Shown here: positions 42,246-51,149 of the stretch, piece by piece
Position numbering within the stretch: position 1 is the first letter of the stretch
How the letters are laid out: every line of letters begins with the position of its first letter
NCBI GenBank assembly: GCA_050699435.1
Contig: JBOHGM010000010.1
Location: forward strand, 1-64,000
Origin: GCA-003244245 sp050699435
Lineage (GTDB): Bacteria; Actinomycetota; Actinomycetes; Mycobacteriales; Pseudonocardiaceae
Length of the DNA stretch: 64,000 bases
Reading direction: 5' to 3'
The notes under the pieces: generated by a model
The model's database searches: none
What the model saw: the letters and a program-made list of their open reading frames with translations, nothing else
Told to the model about the DNA's origin: nothing
Program-made: the position numbers and the translations under genes

Positions 42246-44705
42246 ATGGCAGGGCGGACGACCACGAAGACGGCGAGCGGGCGGTCCCAGAGTTCGCGGA
42301 GTAGGAATCCGGGAAGCAGGCCACGCTCGCGTCCGGCTACCCAGCGCCCCGCTGCCCGGCGGCCCGCGTTACGCAAGGGTCGGCGGCTCACCCTCGGCCG
42401 CGGATTGACCGGCGCGTGGACCCTCTTGGCCCGCGGTGCGGGCCGGCTGGCCAGGGCGGTGGGCCGGACCCGTGAGCTCGAGCCCGAGCACCGTCGGGAC
42501 GGGCTGGCCCTCGGTCTCGTCGCGCTCGCCGTGGTGGCCACCGCCAGCGTGTGGGGGACCGCTGGGGGGCCGGTCGGGGCCGGCGTCCAGCACGCGCTGC
42601 ACACCATGCTCGGTTCCGCGGCGGTGCTGCTGCCGGTGGTGTTCACGGCGGTAGCGGTGACCTTGATGCGCACCGAGCCCGACCCCGCGGCCCGGCCCCG
42701 CCGCACCGTTGGGACGCTGCTGCTGGTGCTGGGGGTCCTCGCACTCTGGCACCTCGCAGCCGGTTCGCCTGTCGACGGGGCGGGGCGGCAGCGCGCCGCT
42801 GGCGTCATCGGGTTCCTGGTCGCTGATCCCCTGACCGGCGGGTTCACCGTCTGGGTGGCGGCCCCGCTGCTGATGCTGCTGGCCATGTACGGGTTGCTGG
42901 TGCTGACCGGGACCCCGATGCGCGCAGCACCCGACCGGATCCGCCGGCTGTTCGGGGCGCCGGCTTCGGAACATGATCCCGATCAGGACGGCGATGCTGC
43001 GGTGACCGGGACCGACCCGGCCACCGCGCGGCTGCGCCGCCCTTCCCGGCGCAGGCAGGCCACCCAGCTCCCGGAGATCGACCCCGCGCCGGACGGGTCC
43101 GCCGCAGCGCCGGCCCCGAAGGCGAAGCCCCCCGTGGCCAAGCCCGCCGCGGCTGCCCTGACCCCGGCGACCGAGGACAAGGCCGGCGCCGGGATGACTG
43201 TGCACCGCGAGGTGGAGGGCGCCTACCAGCTCCCCCCGCCCGGGTTGCTGCTCGCTGGCGCCCCGCCCAAGGCCCGCAGCAAGGCCAACGACACCATGAT
43301 CGAGGCCATCGAAGGGGTGCTCGACCAGTTCTCGGTGGATGCCCAGGTCACCGGGTTCACCCGGGGCCCGACGGTGACGCGCTACGAAGTGGAGCTCGGC
43401 CACGGCGTCAAGGTCGAGAAGATCACCCAGCTGACCCGCAACATCTCCTACGCGGTGGCCACCGACAACGTGCGGCTGCTGGCCCCGATCCCGGGCAAGT
43501 CCGCGGTCGGCATCGAGGTGCCCAACAGTGACCGGGAGATGGTGCGCCTCGGTGACGTGCTGCGCTCCTCGGCCTCCAGCCGGGATCAGCACCCCATGGT
43601 GATCGGGCTGGGCAAGGACATCGAGGGCAATTTCGTCACCGCGAACCTGACCAAGATGCCGCATCTGCTGGTCGCGGGCTCCACCGGCTCCGGCAAGTCC
43701 AGCTTCGTGAACTCGATGCTCGTCTCGCTGCTCGCCCGGGCCACCCCGGACGAGGTGCGGATGATCCTCATCGACCCGAAGATGGTGGAGCTCACCCCCT
43801 ATGAGGGCATCCCGCACCTGATCACACCCATCATCACCCAGCCGAAGAAGGCGGCCGCGGCGCTGGCCTGGCTGGTGGACGAGATGGAGCAGCGCTACCA
43901 GGACATGCAGGCCAGCCGGGTGCGCCATGTCGATGACTTCAACCGCAAGGTGCGCAGCGGCGAGATCACCGCGCCGCTGGGCAGTGAGCGAGAGTACCGC
44001 CCCTACCCGTACATCATGGCGATCGTCGACGAGTTGGCCGACCTGATGATGACCGCTCCGCGGGACGTCGAGGACGCCGTGGTCCGGATCACCCAGAAGG
44101 CCCGCGCGGCCGGGATCCACCTCGTACTGGCCACCCAGCGCCCCAGCGTCGACGTGGTCACCGGGCTGATCAAGACCAACGTGCCGTCCCGGCTGGCCTT
44201 CGCCACCTCCTCGCTGACCGACAGCCGGGTGATCCTGGACCAGCCGGGCGCGGAGAAGCTGATCGGCATGGGCGACGGGCTCTACCTGCCGATGGGCGCC
44301 TCCAAACCGGTCCGTATCCAGGGCGCCTACGTCGGGGACGACGAGATCGCCAAGGTGGTCAGCTACACCAAGGAGCAGGCCACCCCGGAGTACACCGTCG
44401 GCGTCACGGCCGCCAAAGCGGGTGAGCAGAAGGAGATCGACCCGGATATCGGCGACGACCTCGGCGTACTGTTGCAGGCCGCCGAGCTCGTGGTCACCTC
44501 CCAGTTCGGCTCGACCTCGATGCTGCAGCGCAAGTTGCGAGTGGGCTTCGCCAAGGCAGGCCGGTTGATGGATCTGCTGGAGAACCGTGGCGTGGTGGGC
44601 CCCTCAGAGGGGTCCAAGGCGCGGGAGGTGCTCATCAAACCCGACGAGCTCGAGGGCCTGCTGTATCTGATCCGCGGCGGTGACCCCGGCGGTCGCGAGG
44701 ACTGA
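42246..44705 (+). CDS. ftsK: DNA translocase FtsK/SpoIIIE
   Basis: About 819 residues. A basic N terminus and four membrane segments in the first 230 residues are followed by a Pro/Ala linker. The RecA-like motor has VAGSTGSGKSSFVNSML (Walker A) and LIDPKMVELTPYEGIPHL. The gamma winged-helix domain (STSMLQRKLRVGFAKAGRLM) reads chromosome orientation sequences. It pumps DNA at the septum. A 16-bp repeat (GAGGACTGACCCCGCT) spans its stop at 44697-44712 and again at 44720-44735. Confidence 0.95.
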   Translation: MAGRTTTKTASGRSQSSRSRNPGSRPRSRPATQRPAARRPALRKGRRLTLGRGLTGAWTLLARGAGRLARAVGRTRELEPEHRRDGLALGLVALAVVATASVWGTAGGPVGAGVQHALHTMLGSAAVLLPVVFTAVAVTLMRTEPDPAARPRRTVGTLLLVLGVLALWHLAAGSPVDGAGRQRAAGVIGFLVADPLTGGFTVWVAAPLLMLLAMYGLLVLTGTPMRAAPDRIRRLFGAPASEHDPDQDGDAAVTGTDPATARLRRPSRRRQATQLPEIDPAPDGSAAAPAPKAKPPVAKPAAAALTPATEDKAGAGMTVHREVEGAYQLPPPGLLLAGAPPKARSKANDTMIEAIEGVLDQFSVDAQVTGFTRGPTVTRYEVELGHGVKVEKITQLTRNISYAVATDNVRLLAPIPGKSAVGIEVPNSDREMVRLGDVLRSSASSRDQHPMVIGLGKDIEGNFVTANLTKMPHLLVAGSTGSGKSSFVNSMLVSLLARATPDEVRMILIDPKMVELTPYEGIPHLITPIITQPKKAAAALAWLVDEMEQRYQDMQASRVRHVDDFNRKVRSGEITAPLGSEREYRPYPYIMAIVDELADLMMTAPRDVEDAVVRITQKARAAGIHLVLATQRPSVDVVTGLIKTNVPSRLAFATSSLTDSRVILDQPGAEKLIGMGDGLYLPMGASKPVRIQGAYVGDDEIAKVVSYTKEQATPEYTVGVTAAKAGEQKEIDPDIGDDLGVLLQAAELVVTSQFGSTSMLQRKLRVGFAKAGRLMDLLENRGVVGPSEGSKAREVLIKPDELEGLLYLIRGGDPGGRED

Positions 44706-44735
44706 CCCCGCTCGGTGGTGAGGACTGACCCCGCT
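44697..44735. repeat. 16-bp direct repeat at the ftsK stop
   Basis: GAGGACTGACCCCGCT occurs at 44697-44712 and 44720-44735, period 23. The first copy holds the ftsK stop, the second reaches the stop of the convergent acetyltransferase. Confidence 0.8.
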
Positions 44736-45234
44736 ACAGCTCGAGCAACATGCGGGTGTTGCCCAGGGTGTTCGGCTTGACATAGGGCAGGTCGAGGAAC
44801 TCGGCCACACCCTCGTCGTGTGAGCGGCGCATCTGATCGTAGACCTCCGCGGTCACCGGGGTGCCTTCGATGGCGCGGAACCCGTGCCGGGAGAAGAAGC
44901 ACTCCTCGAACGTCAGCACGAAGATGCGGCGCAGGCCCAGCGCCCGCCCCTGCGCGACCAACTGCCGAACCAGCGCATGCCCCACGCCGTGCCCCAGGCT
45001 GTCCGGGCGTACGGCCAGGGTGCGGATCTCGGCGAGGTCCTCCCAGAGCACATGCAGTGCGCCGCAGCCAATCAGCACCCCGCCCCGTTCGGCCACCCAG
45101 AACTCCTGGACGTCCTCGTAGAGTGTCACGAGTTGCTTGGCCAGCAGTACAGCGCCCGCATAGCCGTCCACCAGGTCCTGGATGGCGCGGACGTCCCGGA
45201 CCCTCGCCCGGCGCACGGTGAGTCCAGCAGACAC
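44734..45234 (-). CDS. argA: amino-acid N-acetyltransferase (NAGS)
   Basis: 166-residue GNAT enzyme of the short mycobacterial ArgA type (Rv2747, also next to ftsK), making N-acetylglutamate for arginine synthesis. RRARVRDVRAIQDLVDGYA, LAEIRTLAVRPDSLGHGVGH (acetyl-CoA site) and RIFVLTFEECFFSRHGF are typical. GTG 45234 is leaderless, with TAAGTT 8 bases upstream. Confidence 0.88.
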   Translation of the reverse strand: MSAGLTVRRARVRDVRAIQDLVDGYAGAVLLAKQLVTLYEDVQEFWVAERGGVLIGCGALHVLWEDLAEIRTLAVRPDSLGHGVGHALVRQLVAQGRALGLRRIFVLTFEECFFSRHGFRAIEGTPVTAEVYDQMRRSHDEGVAEFLDLPYVKPNTLGNTRMLLEL

Positions 45235-45242
45235 GGACCAAG

Positions 45243-45248
45243 AACTTA
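45243..45248 (-). promoter_or_regulatory. -10 box of leaderless argA
   Basis: Reads TAAGTT on the minus strand, 8 bases before GTG 45234. Confidence 0.45.
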
Positions 45249-45345
45249 CCGGCGCACCTGAATCCCACGTTTGAGGGCCCCAGGACGGCACTTGTGCAGC
45301 TATGCTGCACGATACGGCTGCTAGTTGAGCCGATGGGAGGACCAG

Positions 45346-46662
45346 GTGCTGCGTAGCTTCAGGCTCGCCAACCACCGTTCGTTCCGCGACGAGCACGAGC
45401 TCCTGCTGATGCCGTCGTACGACGACGACAGGGACGTCGTGCCAGTCGCTGCGGTCTTCGGCGCCAACGCTTCCGGGAAATCCAACCTGCTCGACGGTCT
45501 GCGATTGGTGTCCGATCTGGTACGGGGCTGGGGAACCCGGGAGCCCGGGTCCGGTATCCCGCGAAACCCGTTCCGCCTGGAATCGAAATCGCTGCTGGCG
45601 CCGTCGAGCTTTGCAGTGGAGCTCGTGCTCGACGGGGCGCGTCATACATACGGCTTCGCGATCGACGACGAGCGGGTCATCAGCGAGTGGTTGCACAGCT
45701 ACCCGCACGGCCGCAAGCGGGTGCTGCTCGAACGGGATGGTGCCTCGATCGATTTCGGTGCAACGGTGACCCATCGGACGCGTGCGGAGGTCATCGAAGA
45801 CTTGCTGACCGAAGACACCCTGTTCCTTGCCGTCGCGGCCCGACTCAAAGCGAACGAGTTCCAGCCCGTGGTCGGATGGTTCGGAAGGTCTTTGTTATTC
45901 GTGCGGCCGGGTCAGCCGTCGGATGGAGGTGAGCGGGTCGCCCGCTTCCTTGAGCGATCAGACTCCGAGCGGGCTAGGTTCCTCGAGTTGGCGCGTGCGG
46001 CGGACGTAGGGATCTCCGACATCGTCGTTGAGCACGTGGAGGATCCACGTTCCGCCGCGCAGGCCGAAATGCTGGCCCGGGAGGTGGAGGAGTTAAGGCG
46101 TCAGGCGGCCCAAGCCGGTTCCGACGCACCCCGTGATCTCCCCGAGCGGCTTAGGCGGGCGCGGTCGAGAGCTGCGTTTCTTCGAGAGCGATCGCACCGA
46201 GCGAAACTGCTGGTCACCCATGGCAGTACTCGGTTCGAACTGAGGGACGAGTCAGAGGGCACTCGGCTCTGGCTGTACCTGCTACCCGAGGTGATTACCA
46301 GCTTGGCGCGCGGCCACACGCTTGTGATTGACGAGATCGACACGAGCTTGCACCCGCTGCTGGTGCGCAGGCTGGTTGGTCTGTTCCGTGATCGCGCCAC
46401 GAACGTGAGCCGAGCGCAACTGTTGTTCACTACCCACGACGCGTTCCTGCTCGCGCCAGTTGCTGGGGAGCCGGGACTGGAGCGGGACCAGGTGTGGTTC
46501 GTCGAGAAGCACGCCGACGGCGCATCTGAACTCTACCCGCTGACTGACTTCAAGCCGCGCAATGAGCACAATCTCGCACGCCGCTATCTCGGTGGCTCAT
46601 ATGGAGCGATCCCCATCCTCGACGGGTTCGACAGCGTCGCGACGTCCGCTCCGACAGAGTGA
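45346..46662 (+). CDS. AAA ATPase of RloA/AbiLi type
   Basis: 438 residues. GANASGKSNLLDGL near residue 40 is Walker A, HTLVIDEIDTSLHP near 330 is Walker B, and LLFTTHDAF is the switch motif. A coiled middle part (EMLAREVEELRRQAAQAG) separates the two ATPase halves, as in AAA_21/OLD-like proteins. GTG 45346 follows GGGAGG at 5 bases; an upstream TTG at 45325 is open but has no site. The next gene is a broken RloB, so this is the ATPase half of an AbiL-type phage-defence pair. It looks intact by itself. Its codons are less GC-biased than neighbours, which suggests transfer. Confidence 0.82.
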   Translation: MLRSFRLANHRSFRDEHELLLMPSYDDDRDVVPVAAVFGANASGKSNLLDGLRLVSDLVRGWGTREPGSGIPRNPFRLESKSLLAPSSFAVELVLDGARHTYGFAIDDERVISEWLHSYPHGRKRVLLERDGASIDFGATVTHRTRAEVIEDLLTEDTLFLAVAARLKANEFQPVVGWFGRSLLFVRPGQPSDGGERVARFLERSDSERARFLELARAADVGISDIVVEHVEDPRSAAQAEMLAREVEELRRQAAQAGSDAPRDLPERLRRARSRAAFLRERSHRAKLLVTHGSTRFELRDESEGTRLWLYLLPEVITSLARGHTLVIDEIDTSLHPLLVRRLVGLFRDRATNVSRAQLLFTTHDAFLLAPVAGEPGLERDQVWFVEKHADGASELYPLTDFKPRNEHNLARRYLGGSYGAIPILDGFDSVATSAPTE

Positions 46663-46939
46663 GCCGAGGTAGCGTGCTTCGAGCTGTGGCTGTTGCTGCA
46701 CCATCAGGACTGCGCAGCCCCCTTGTGTGAGGCGAAAGCCGTTCTCCGCCAACTGATCAGGCGGGTGCCCGGGTACCAGAAGAACTGTCTCCGGTTCGCC
46801 GACTTCGAACCAGGCGTGATGGACGCCGGTGGGACGAGCGGAGCGCCTCGATCCGTCGGGGTGCGATCACGAGCGCGATCCGTCGAGCGGAGTTTGGCGG
46901 CTGGTGCGGCTGATGATGGAGGATGGCCGGTTACCCTGA
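46663..46939 (+). pseudogene. decayed RloB gene (C-terminal half, frameshifted)
   Basis: Directly after the ATPase stop and in the same frame, the sequence reads CFELWLLLHHQDCAAP and then LRQLIRRVPGYQKN and ADFEPGVMDA, the central RloB (PF13707) signature. A shift at about 46830 (an extra G in GCCGGTGGG) moves the rest, RAERLDPSGCDHERDPSSGV followed by WRLVRLMMEDG, into the next frame, ending at TGA 46937-46939. The N-terminal half, expected to hold about 100 residues, is missing. So the partner protein is lost. Its final codons overlap the -10 box of rimO. Confidence 0.85.
46932..46937 (+). promoter_or_regulatory. -10 box of leaderless rimO
   Basis: TACCCT, 7 bases before ATG 46945; no ribosome site is present. 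Confidence 0.55.
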
Positions 46940-46944
46940 GGCGC

Positions 46945-48378
46945 ATGCCTCCCTCGCCTCATGTTCCCCGTGCCGCGCTGCTCACCCTGGGCTGTGCCCG
47001 CAACGAGGTCGACTCTGAGGAGCTGGCCGGTCGGCTGACCGGTGATGGCTGGGAGCTGGTGGATGCCGACGGCGGCGAGGCCGACGTGGTGGTGGTGAAC
47101 ACCTGCGGTTTCGTCGCCGCCGCGAAGAAGGACTCGATCGACACCGTGCTGGCCGCGGCGGACACCGGCGCCAAGGTGGTCGCGGTGGGCTGCCTCGCCG
47201 AGCGTTACGGCACCGAACTGGCGGAGAGCCTGCCCGAGGCCGACGCCGTGCTGGGCTTTGACGCCTACCCGGAGCTGGGTGGGCGGCTGCGCGACGTGCT
47301 GGCCGGCCGTGCGGTGCCTGCGCACCGGCCGGTGGACCGCCGCACCCTGCTGCCGATCACCCCGGCGGCCCGGCCCGCCGCGCTGGCCGCCGGACCCGCC
47401 CTTCCCGGCCACGGCTGGGGCCCCCGCGTGCCGCGTCGCCGGCTGGACGACGCTCCGGTGGCGCCGCTGAAGATCGCCTCGGGCTGTGACCGGCGTTGCG
47501 CGTTCTGTGCGATTCCGTCGTTCCGGGGATCGTTCGTCTCCCGCGCCGTAAACGAGGTGCTGGCCGAGGCGGCATGGCTGGCCGACGTGGGGGTTCGGGA
47601 GCTGGTGCTGGTCAGCGAGAACTCCACCTCCTACGGCAAGGACCTGGGCCGCCCGGGCGCGCTGGAGGAGTTGCTGCGTAGGCTGGCGGAGGTCCCCGGC
47701 GTCCTGCGGATCCGGGTGTCCTACCTGCAGCCGGCCGAGATGCGCCCCTCACTGGTGGCCGCGATCGCCGGCACCGCCGGGGTAGCCGACTATTTCGACC
47801 TGTCCTTCCAGCACGCCAGTGCGCCGGTGCTGCGCCGGATGCGCCGGTTCGGCTCGTCCGAGTCGTTCCTGGCCCTGCTCGGCCAGATCCGCCAGCGGGC
47901 ACCGGGGGCTGGGGCGCGCAGCAATGTGATCGTCGGGTTCCCCGGGGAGACCGACGCCGATGTCGCCGAGCTGGAGCGCTTCCTCGCCGAGGCGAGGTTG
48001 GACGCGGTGGGTGTGTTCGGCTACTCCGACGAGGAGGGCACCGAGGCCGCAGGGTTGCCGGGTCAGCACGACGAGGACACCATCGCCGCGCGGGTCGCGC
48101 GGGTCAGCGCGCTGGTCGAGCAGCTCACCGCGCAGCGCGCCGAGGAGCGCGTGGGGGAGGTGGTCGACGTGCTGGTGGAGACCGTCACCGACGCGGAGAC
48201 CGACACGGTGGGTCGGGCCGAACACCAGGCTCCTGAGGTGGACGGCGAATGCGTGTTCGCCGACCCAGGCTCGTTCGCGGTCGGCGATCTGGTGCGCTGC
48301 CGGGTGGTCGCGGCCGCCGGGGTCGACCTGGTCGTCGAGCCGGTGGAGCTGATCGCCCCGGCCGACGGTACGGCGTGA
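46945..48378 (+). CDS. rimO: ribosomal protein S12 methylthiotransferase RimO
   Basis: 477-residue radical-SAM enzyme that adds a methylthio group to Asp of S12. The N-terminal UPF0004 domain has TLGCARNEVDSEEL and VVNTCGFV with its cluster cysteines. The radical-SAM motif is SGCDRRCAFCAIPSFRG, and VIVGFPGETDADV follows; a TRAM domain closes it. A Pro/Ala-rich insert of about 40 residues precedes the SAM domain. The long frame upstream is the RloB remnant. Stop overlaps pgsA as GTGA. Confidence 0.95.
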   Translation: MPPSPHVPRAALLTLGCARNEVDSEELAGRLTGDGWELVDADGGEADVVVVNTCGFVAAAKKDSIDTVLAAADTGAKVVAVGCLAERYGTELAESLPEADAVLGFDAYPELGGRLRDVLAGRAVPAHRPVDRRTLLPITPAARPAALAAGPALPGHGWGPRVPRRRLDDAPVAPLKIASGCDRRCAFCAIPSFRGSFVSRAVNEVLAEAAWLADVGVRELVLVSENSTSYGKDLGRPGALEELLRRLAEVPGVLRIRVSYLQPAEMRPSLVAAIAGTAGVADYFDLSFQHASAPVLRRMRRFGSSESFLALLGQIRQRAPGAGARSNVIVGFPGETDADVAELERFLAEARLDAVGVFGYSDEEGTEAAGLPGQHDEDTIAARVARVSALVEQLTAQRAEERVGEVVDVLVETVTDAETDTVGRAEHQAPEVDGECVFADPGSFAVGDLVRCRVVAAAGVDLVVEPVELIAPADGTA

Positions 48379-48962
48379 ACACTCCGCGGCCGGCTGCAGA
48401 GGTGCCGCTGTGCAACCCGGCCAACCTGCTCACCATGTCGCGGCTGGTCTTGGTGCCGGTGTTCCTGCTCGCGCTGTTCGCCGAGGACGGTACCGCCCCG
48501 CTGTGGCGGGCAACCGCAGCGGCAGTCTTCGCTGTCGCCGTGCTCACCGACCGGTTGGACGGTGACCTGGCGCGGCGGCGCGGGCAGGTGACCGACTTCG
48601 GCAAGATCGCCGATCCGATTGCGGATAAGGCGCTCATCGGGGCCGCGCTGGTGGGGCTGAGCCTGCTCGGTGAGCTGGCCTGGTGGATCACGCTGCTCAT
48701 CGCGTTTCGGGAGCTGGGCGTCACCACCTTGCGCTTCTGGGTGCTGCGGCACGGGGTGATCCCGGCGAGCCGGGGCGGTAAGGTCAAGGCATTCGCGCAG
48801 GCTGTCGCCATCGGGCTTTATGTGCTGCCACTACCCGCTGGGGCTGACCCGCTGCGCTGGGGCGCGATGGGTATTGCGCTGGCGCTGACCGTCGTCACCG
48901 GCGTCGACTACGTGGTGCGCGCGCTGCGGTTGCGTGCGACCGGCGCCGTAGCGGTGCCCTGA
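48375..48962 (+). CDS. pgsA: CDP-alcohol phosphatidyltransferase, PgsA type
   Basis: 195 residues with about five membrane segments. The family motif is complete: DRLDGDLARRRGQVTDFG followed by KIADPIADK. It most likely makes phosphatidylglycerophosphate from CDP-diacylglycerol and glycerol-3-phosphate (position as pgsA3/Rv2746c). GTG 48375 overlaps the rimO stop. Confidence 0.9.
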   Translation: MNTPRPAAEVPLCNPANLLTMSRLVLVPVFLLALFAEDGTAPLWRATAAAVFAVAVLTDRLDGDLARRRGQVTDFGKIADPIADKALIGAALVGLSLLGELAWWITLLIAFRELGVTTLRFWVLRHGVIPASRGGKVKAFAQAVAIGLYVLPLPAGADPLRWGAMGIALALTVVTGVDYVVRALRLRATGAVAVP

Positions 48963-49091
48963 CCAGCCCGGAATGCGGTGGCTCGGGGAGACGTTCGCCC
49001 AAAGCGGACCCCTGCGTAGGCTGCTCTGGGTACCGTGGGGACGAACTAGCCGGTGCCCCATGCCCCGGCCAACACCCGGGAGGGGATGGCG

Positions 49092-49550
49092 ATGACGCTG
49101 CTGCTGCGGGAGGCTATCGGCGAGCGGCTGCGCCGGACGCGAACCACGCAACGCCGGACGTTGCGCGACGTGTCCCGAGTTGCCCGGGTGAGCCTGGGCT
49201 ACCTCTCCGAGGTGGAGCGGGGCCGCAAGGAGGCATCCAGCGAGCTGCTCGCTTCGATCTGCACTGCGCTGGACCTTCCGCTGGACGAATTGCTGCGGCG
49301 GGTGGCAGGCGACCTCGGACCGGTGTATCTGCCCGAGGTGCCCGATACGGTCCCCGCCGAACTGGTCGCTCAGGCCGCTGGGCAGAATGGCGGCGGTGGG
49401 GGCACTGAGCCCGAGGGGGGGCGCTTGGTGGTCCCAGCAACCGGCCGGGCTATGGGGTCCCAGCGGGGCAGGCAGGGTGAACTGCGCATCGCGACGGCGC
49501 AGGCCGGGTCCACCGCCACTGCACGCGCGATGGTGGGTGCGGCAGCCTGA
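49092..49550 (+). CDS. clgR: ClgR-like transcription regulator
   Basis: 152 residues. Helix-turn-helix TLRDVSRVARVSLGYLSEVE followed by RGRKEASSELL is the ClgR hallmark. In other actinobacteria ClgR activates clpP/clpC and the psp genes. ATG 49092 fits the GGGAGGGG site; ATG 49086 is too close. The Gly-rich C-terminal half is variable. The next gene is pspA, as in mycobacteria. Confidence 0.92.
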   Translation: MTLLLREAIGERLRRTRTTQRRTLRDVSRVARVSLGYLSEVERGRKEASSELLASICTALDLPLDELLRRVAGDLGPVYLPEVPDTVPAELVAQAAGQNGGGGGTEPEGGRLVVPATGRAMGSQRGRQGELRIATAQAGSTATARAMVGAAA

Positions 49551-49731
49551 GCCAGCTCCGGGGGTGCTGTGCTGACTACCCCGGAATCGGAGGTCCGGGG
49601 GATCTCGGAGATCTCCCGGGGTTGGTGGAAGGGCTGCCGCGCACCTGACACGATGGAACCAGCACACGGCTCCCGCTGGTCCGGTAGAGGGTAGCCGCAC
49701 CGGAAGTCAGCATGAGGAGGCAGCGGAGGAG

Positions 49732-50586
49732 ATGGCCAACCCGTTCGTGAAGGCCTGGAAGTACCTGATGGCAGCGTTCTCATCCAAGATCGACGAGCAC
49801 GCCGATCCGAAGGTACAGATCCAGCAGGCCATCGAGGACGCGCAGCGGCAGCACCAGGCGCTGTCCCAGCAGGCCGCAGCCGTCATCGGCAACCAGCGCC
49901 AGCTGGAGATGAGACTGAACCGGCAGCTCGGTGAGATCGAGCGGCTGCAGTCCTCGGCGCGCCAGGCCCTGGTGCTCGCCGATGATGTACGGGGCAAGGG
50001 GGACGCGGCCAAGGCGCAGGAATATGAGCACGCCGCAGAGTCCTTCGCCACCCAGTTGGTGACCGCTGAGCAGTCCGTCGAGGACCTCAAGTCCCTGCAC
50101 GACCAGTCCCTGCAGGCGGCGGGTCAGGCCAAGCAGGCGGTCGAGCGTAATGCGATGGTGTTGCAGCAGAAGCTCGCGGAGCGGACCAAGCTGCTCACTC
50201 AGCTCGAGCAGGCGAAGATGCAGGAGCAGGTCTCCGCCTCGCTGCGCTCAATGAGTGAGCTGTCCGCACCCGGCACCACCCCCTCGCTGGACGAGGTCCG
50301 GGACAAGATCGAGCGCCGGTACGCCAACGCCCTCGGGTCCGCCGAGCTGGCGCAGAACTCCGTGCAGGGGCGGATGCTCGAGGTGCAGCAGTCGACGGTG
50401 GACATGGCGGGGCATTCCCGCCTGGAACAGATCCGCGCCTCGATCCGCGGGGCGCCGGTCGCGGGTGAGGTGACCGCAGGCCAGCCCGCACCCCAACCCA
50501 CCGCAACCCAGCCCACCGCAGCTCAGCCTGCCACGCCGCAGCAGGCCCAGCCACCGCACGGTCAGCCGCAGCACGAGCAGGGCTGA
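49732..50586 (+). CDS. pspA: phage shock protein A / PspA-IM30 family
   Basis: 284 residues. Long coiled coil from residue 25 to 220 (KVQIQQAIEDAQRQHQAL near the start) with the amphipathic N-terminal helix FVKAWKYLMAAF that binds stressed membranes. The last 50 residues are a Pro/Gln/Ala/Thr tail. Follows clgR, which should activate it. The mycobacterial partner genes (Rv2743c, Rv2742c) are not seen after it; an accessory islet begins instead. Confidence 0.92.
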   Translation: MANPFVKAWKYLMAAFSSKIDEHADPKVQIQQAIEDAQRQHQALSQQAAAVIGNQRQLEMRLNRQLGEIERLQSSARQALVLADDVRGKGDAAKAQEYEHAAESFATQLVTAEQSVEDLKSLHDQSLQAAGQAKQAVERNAMVLQQKLAERTKLLTQLEQAKMQEQVSASLRSMSELSAPGTTPSLDEVRDKIERRYANALGSAELAQNSVQGRMLEVQQSTVDMAGHSRLEQIRASIRGAPVAGEVTAGQPAPQPTATQPTAAQPATPQQAQPPHGQPQHEQG

Positions 50587-50731
50587 CCGGCGGAGCATCC
50601 GGAGAGTGAGCGGCTCACGGCCGGGTGCGGGCCGGGTTGGTGCTGGGGCACCAGTACGACATCCGCTCGGTCTCGCTGCCTTGCGCGACGCTGCCTTGCG
50701 CGACGCTGCCGGCACTCCCCAGGCATGTTCA

Positions 50732-51141
50732 TCACCGACCACCCCGAGACCGCGACGGCCGAATCTCGGTCGCCGTCAACGCCTTGACCAGCGTGAACGA
50801 CGTCACCAATGCGGGGATCGCGAGCACAACAGCAGCAACGTCCGATTACCGGGATGGGTGATCACCAGCCACTGCACACCCACGATCAGCAACGTCGTCA
50901 CCAGCACCCGACCCAGCAACGAGACCGGGCTCGTGCCCACCCGGGCAATCTCCGCTGCCACGGCAGCCCGGCGCGCACCCACCTTGGCCTTCACCACCAC
51001 CGACAACACTCCGAGCGTGGCCATCCCGCCCAACCGAATTGGATACCGCACCCGAGGCGACGAAACGGTTACCCGATGGCTCAGACTCCGCCACGGAGGA
51101 CGAGACTGCCTCGACGAGTAGCCTGACAGCCACTCCTGCAT
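50732..51141 (-). pseudogene. frameshifted small membrane protein
   Basis: The frame from 51141 reads RYPIRLGGMATLGVLSVVV and GRVLVTTLLIVGVQWLVITH, two membrane segments, then breaks after GNRTLLLL. In the next frame LAIPALVTSFTLVKAL follows and ends RPSRSRGGR at TGA 50732. A one-base change near 50820 would join them. The 5' limit is uncertain because the first 30 codons look unrelated. It is divergent from the XRE-type gene, as in similar actinobacterial islets. A sequencing error cannot be excluded. Confidence 0.65.
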
Positions 51142-51149
51142 CTGCGATC

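Noticed and set aside
45325..45345. TTG start for the AAA ATPase
   Set aside because: GTG 45346 has a GGGAGG site at a good distance; the TTG has none.
46693..46944. N-terminal extension of rimO
   Set aside because: The extra 84 codons are the RloB remnant; rimO starts at 46945 with its own -10 box.
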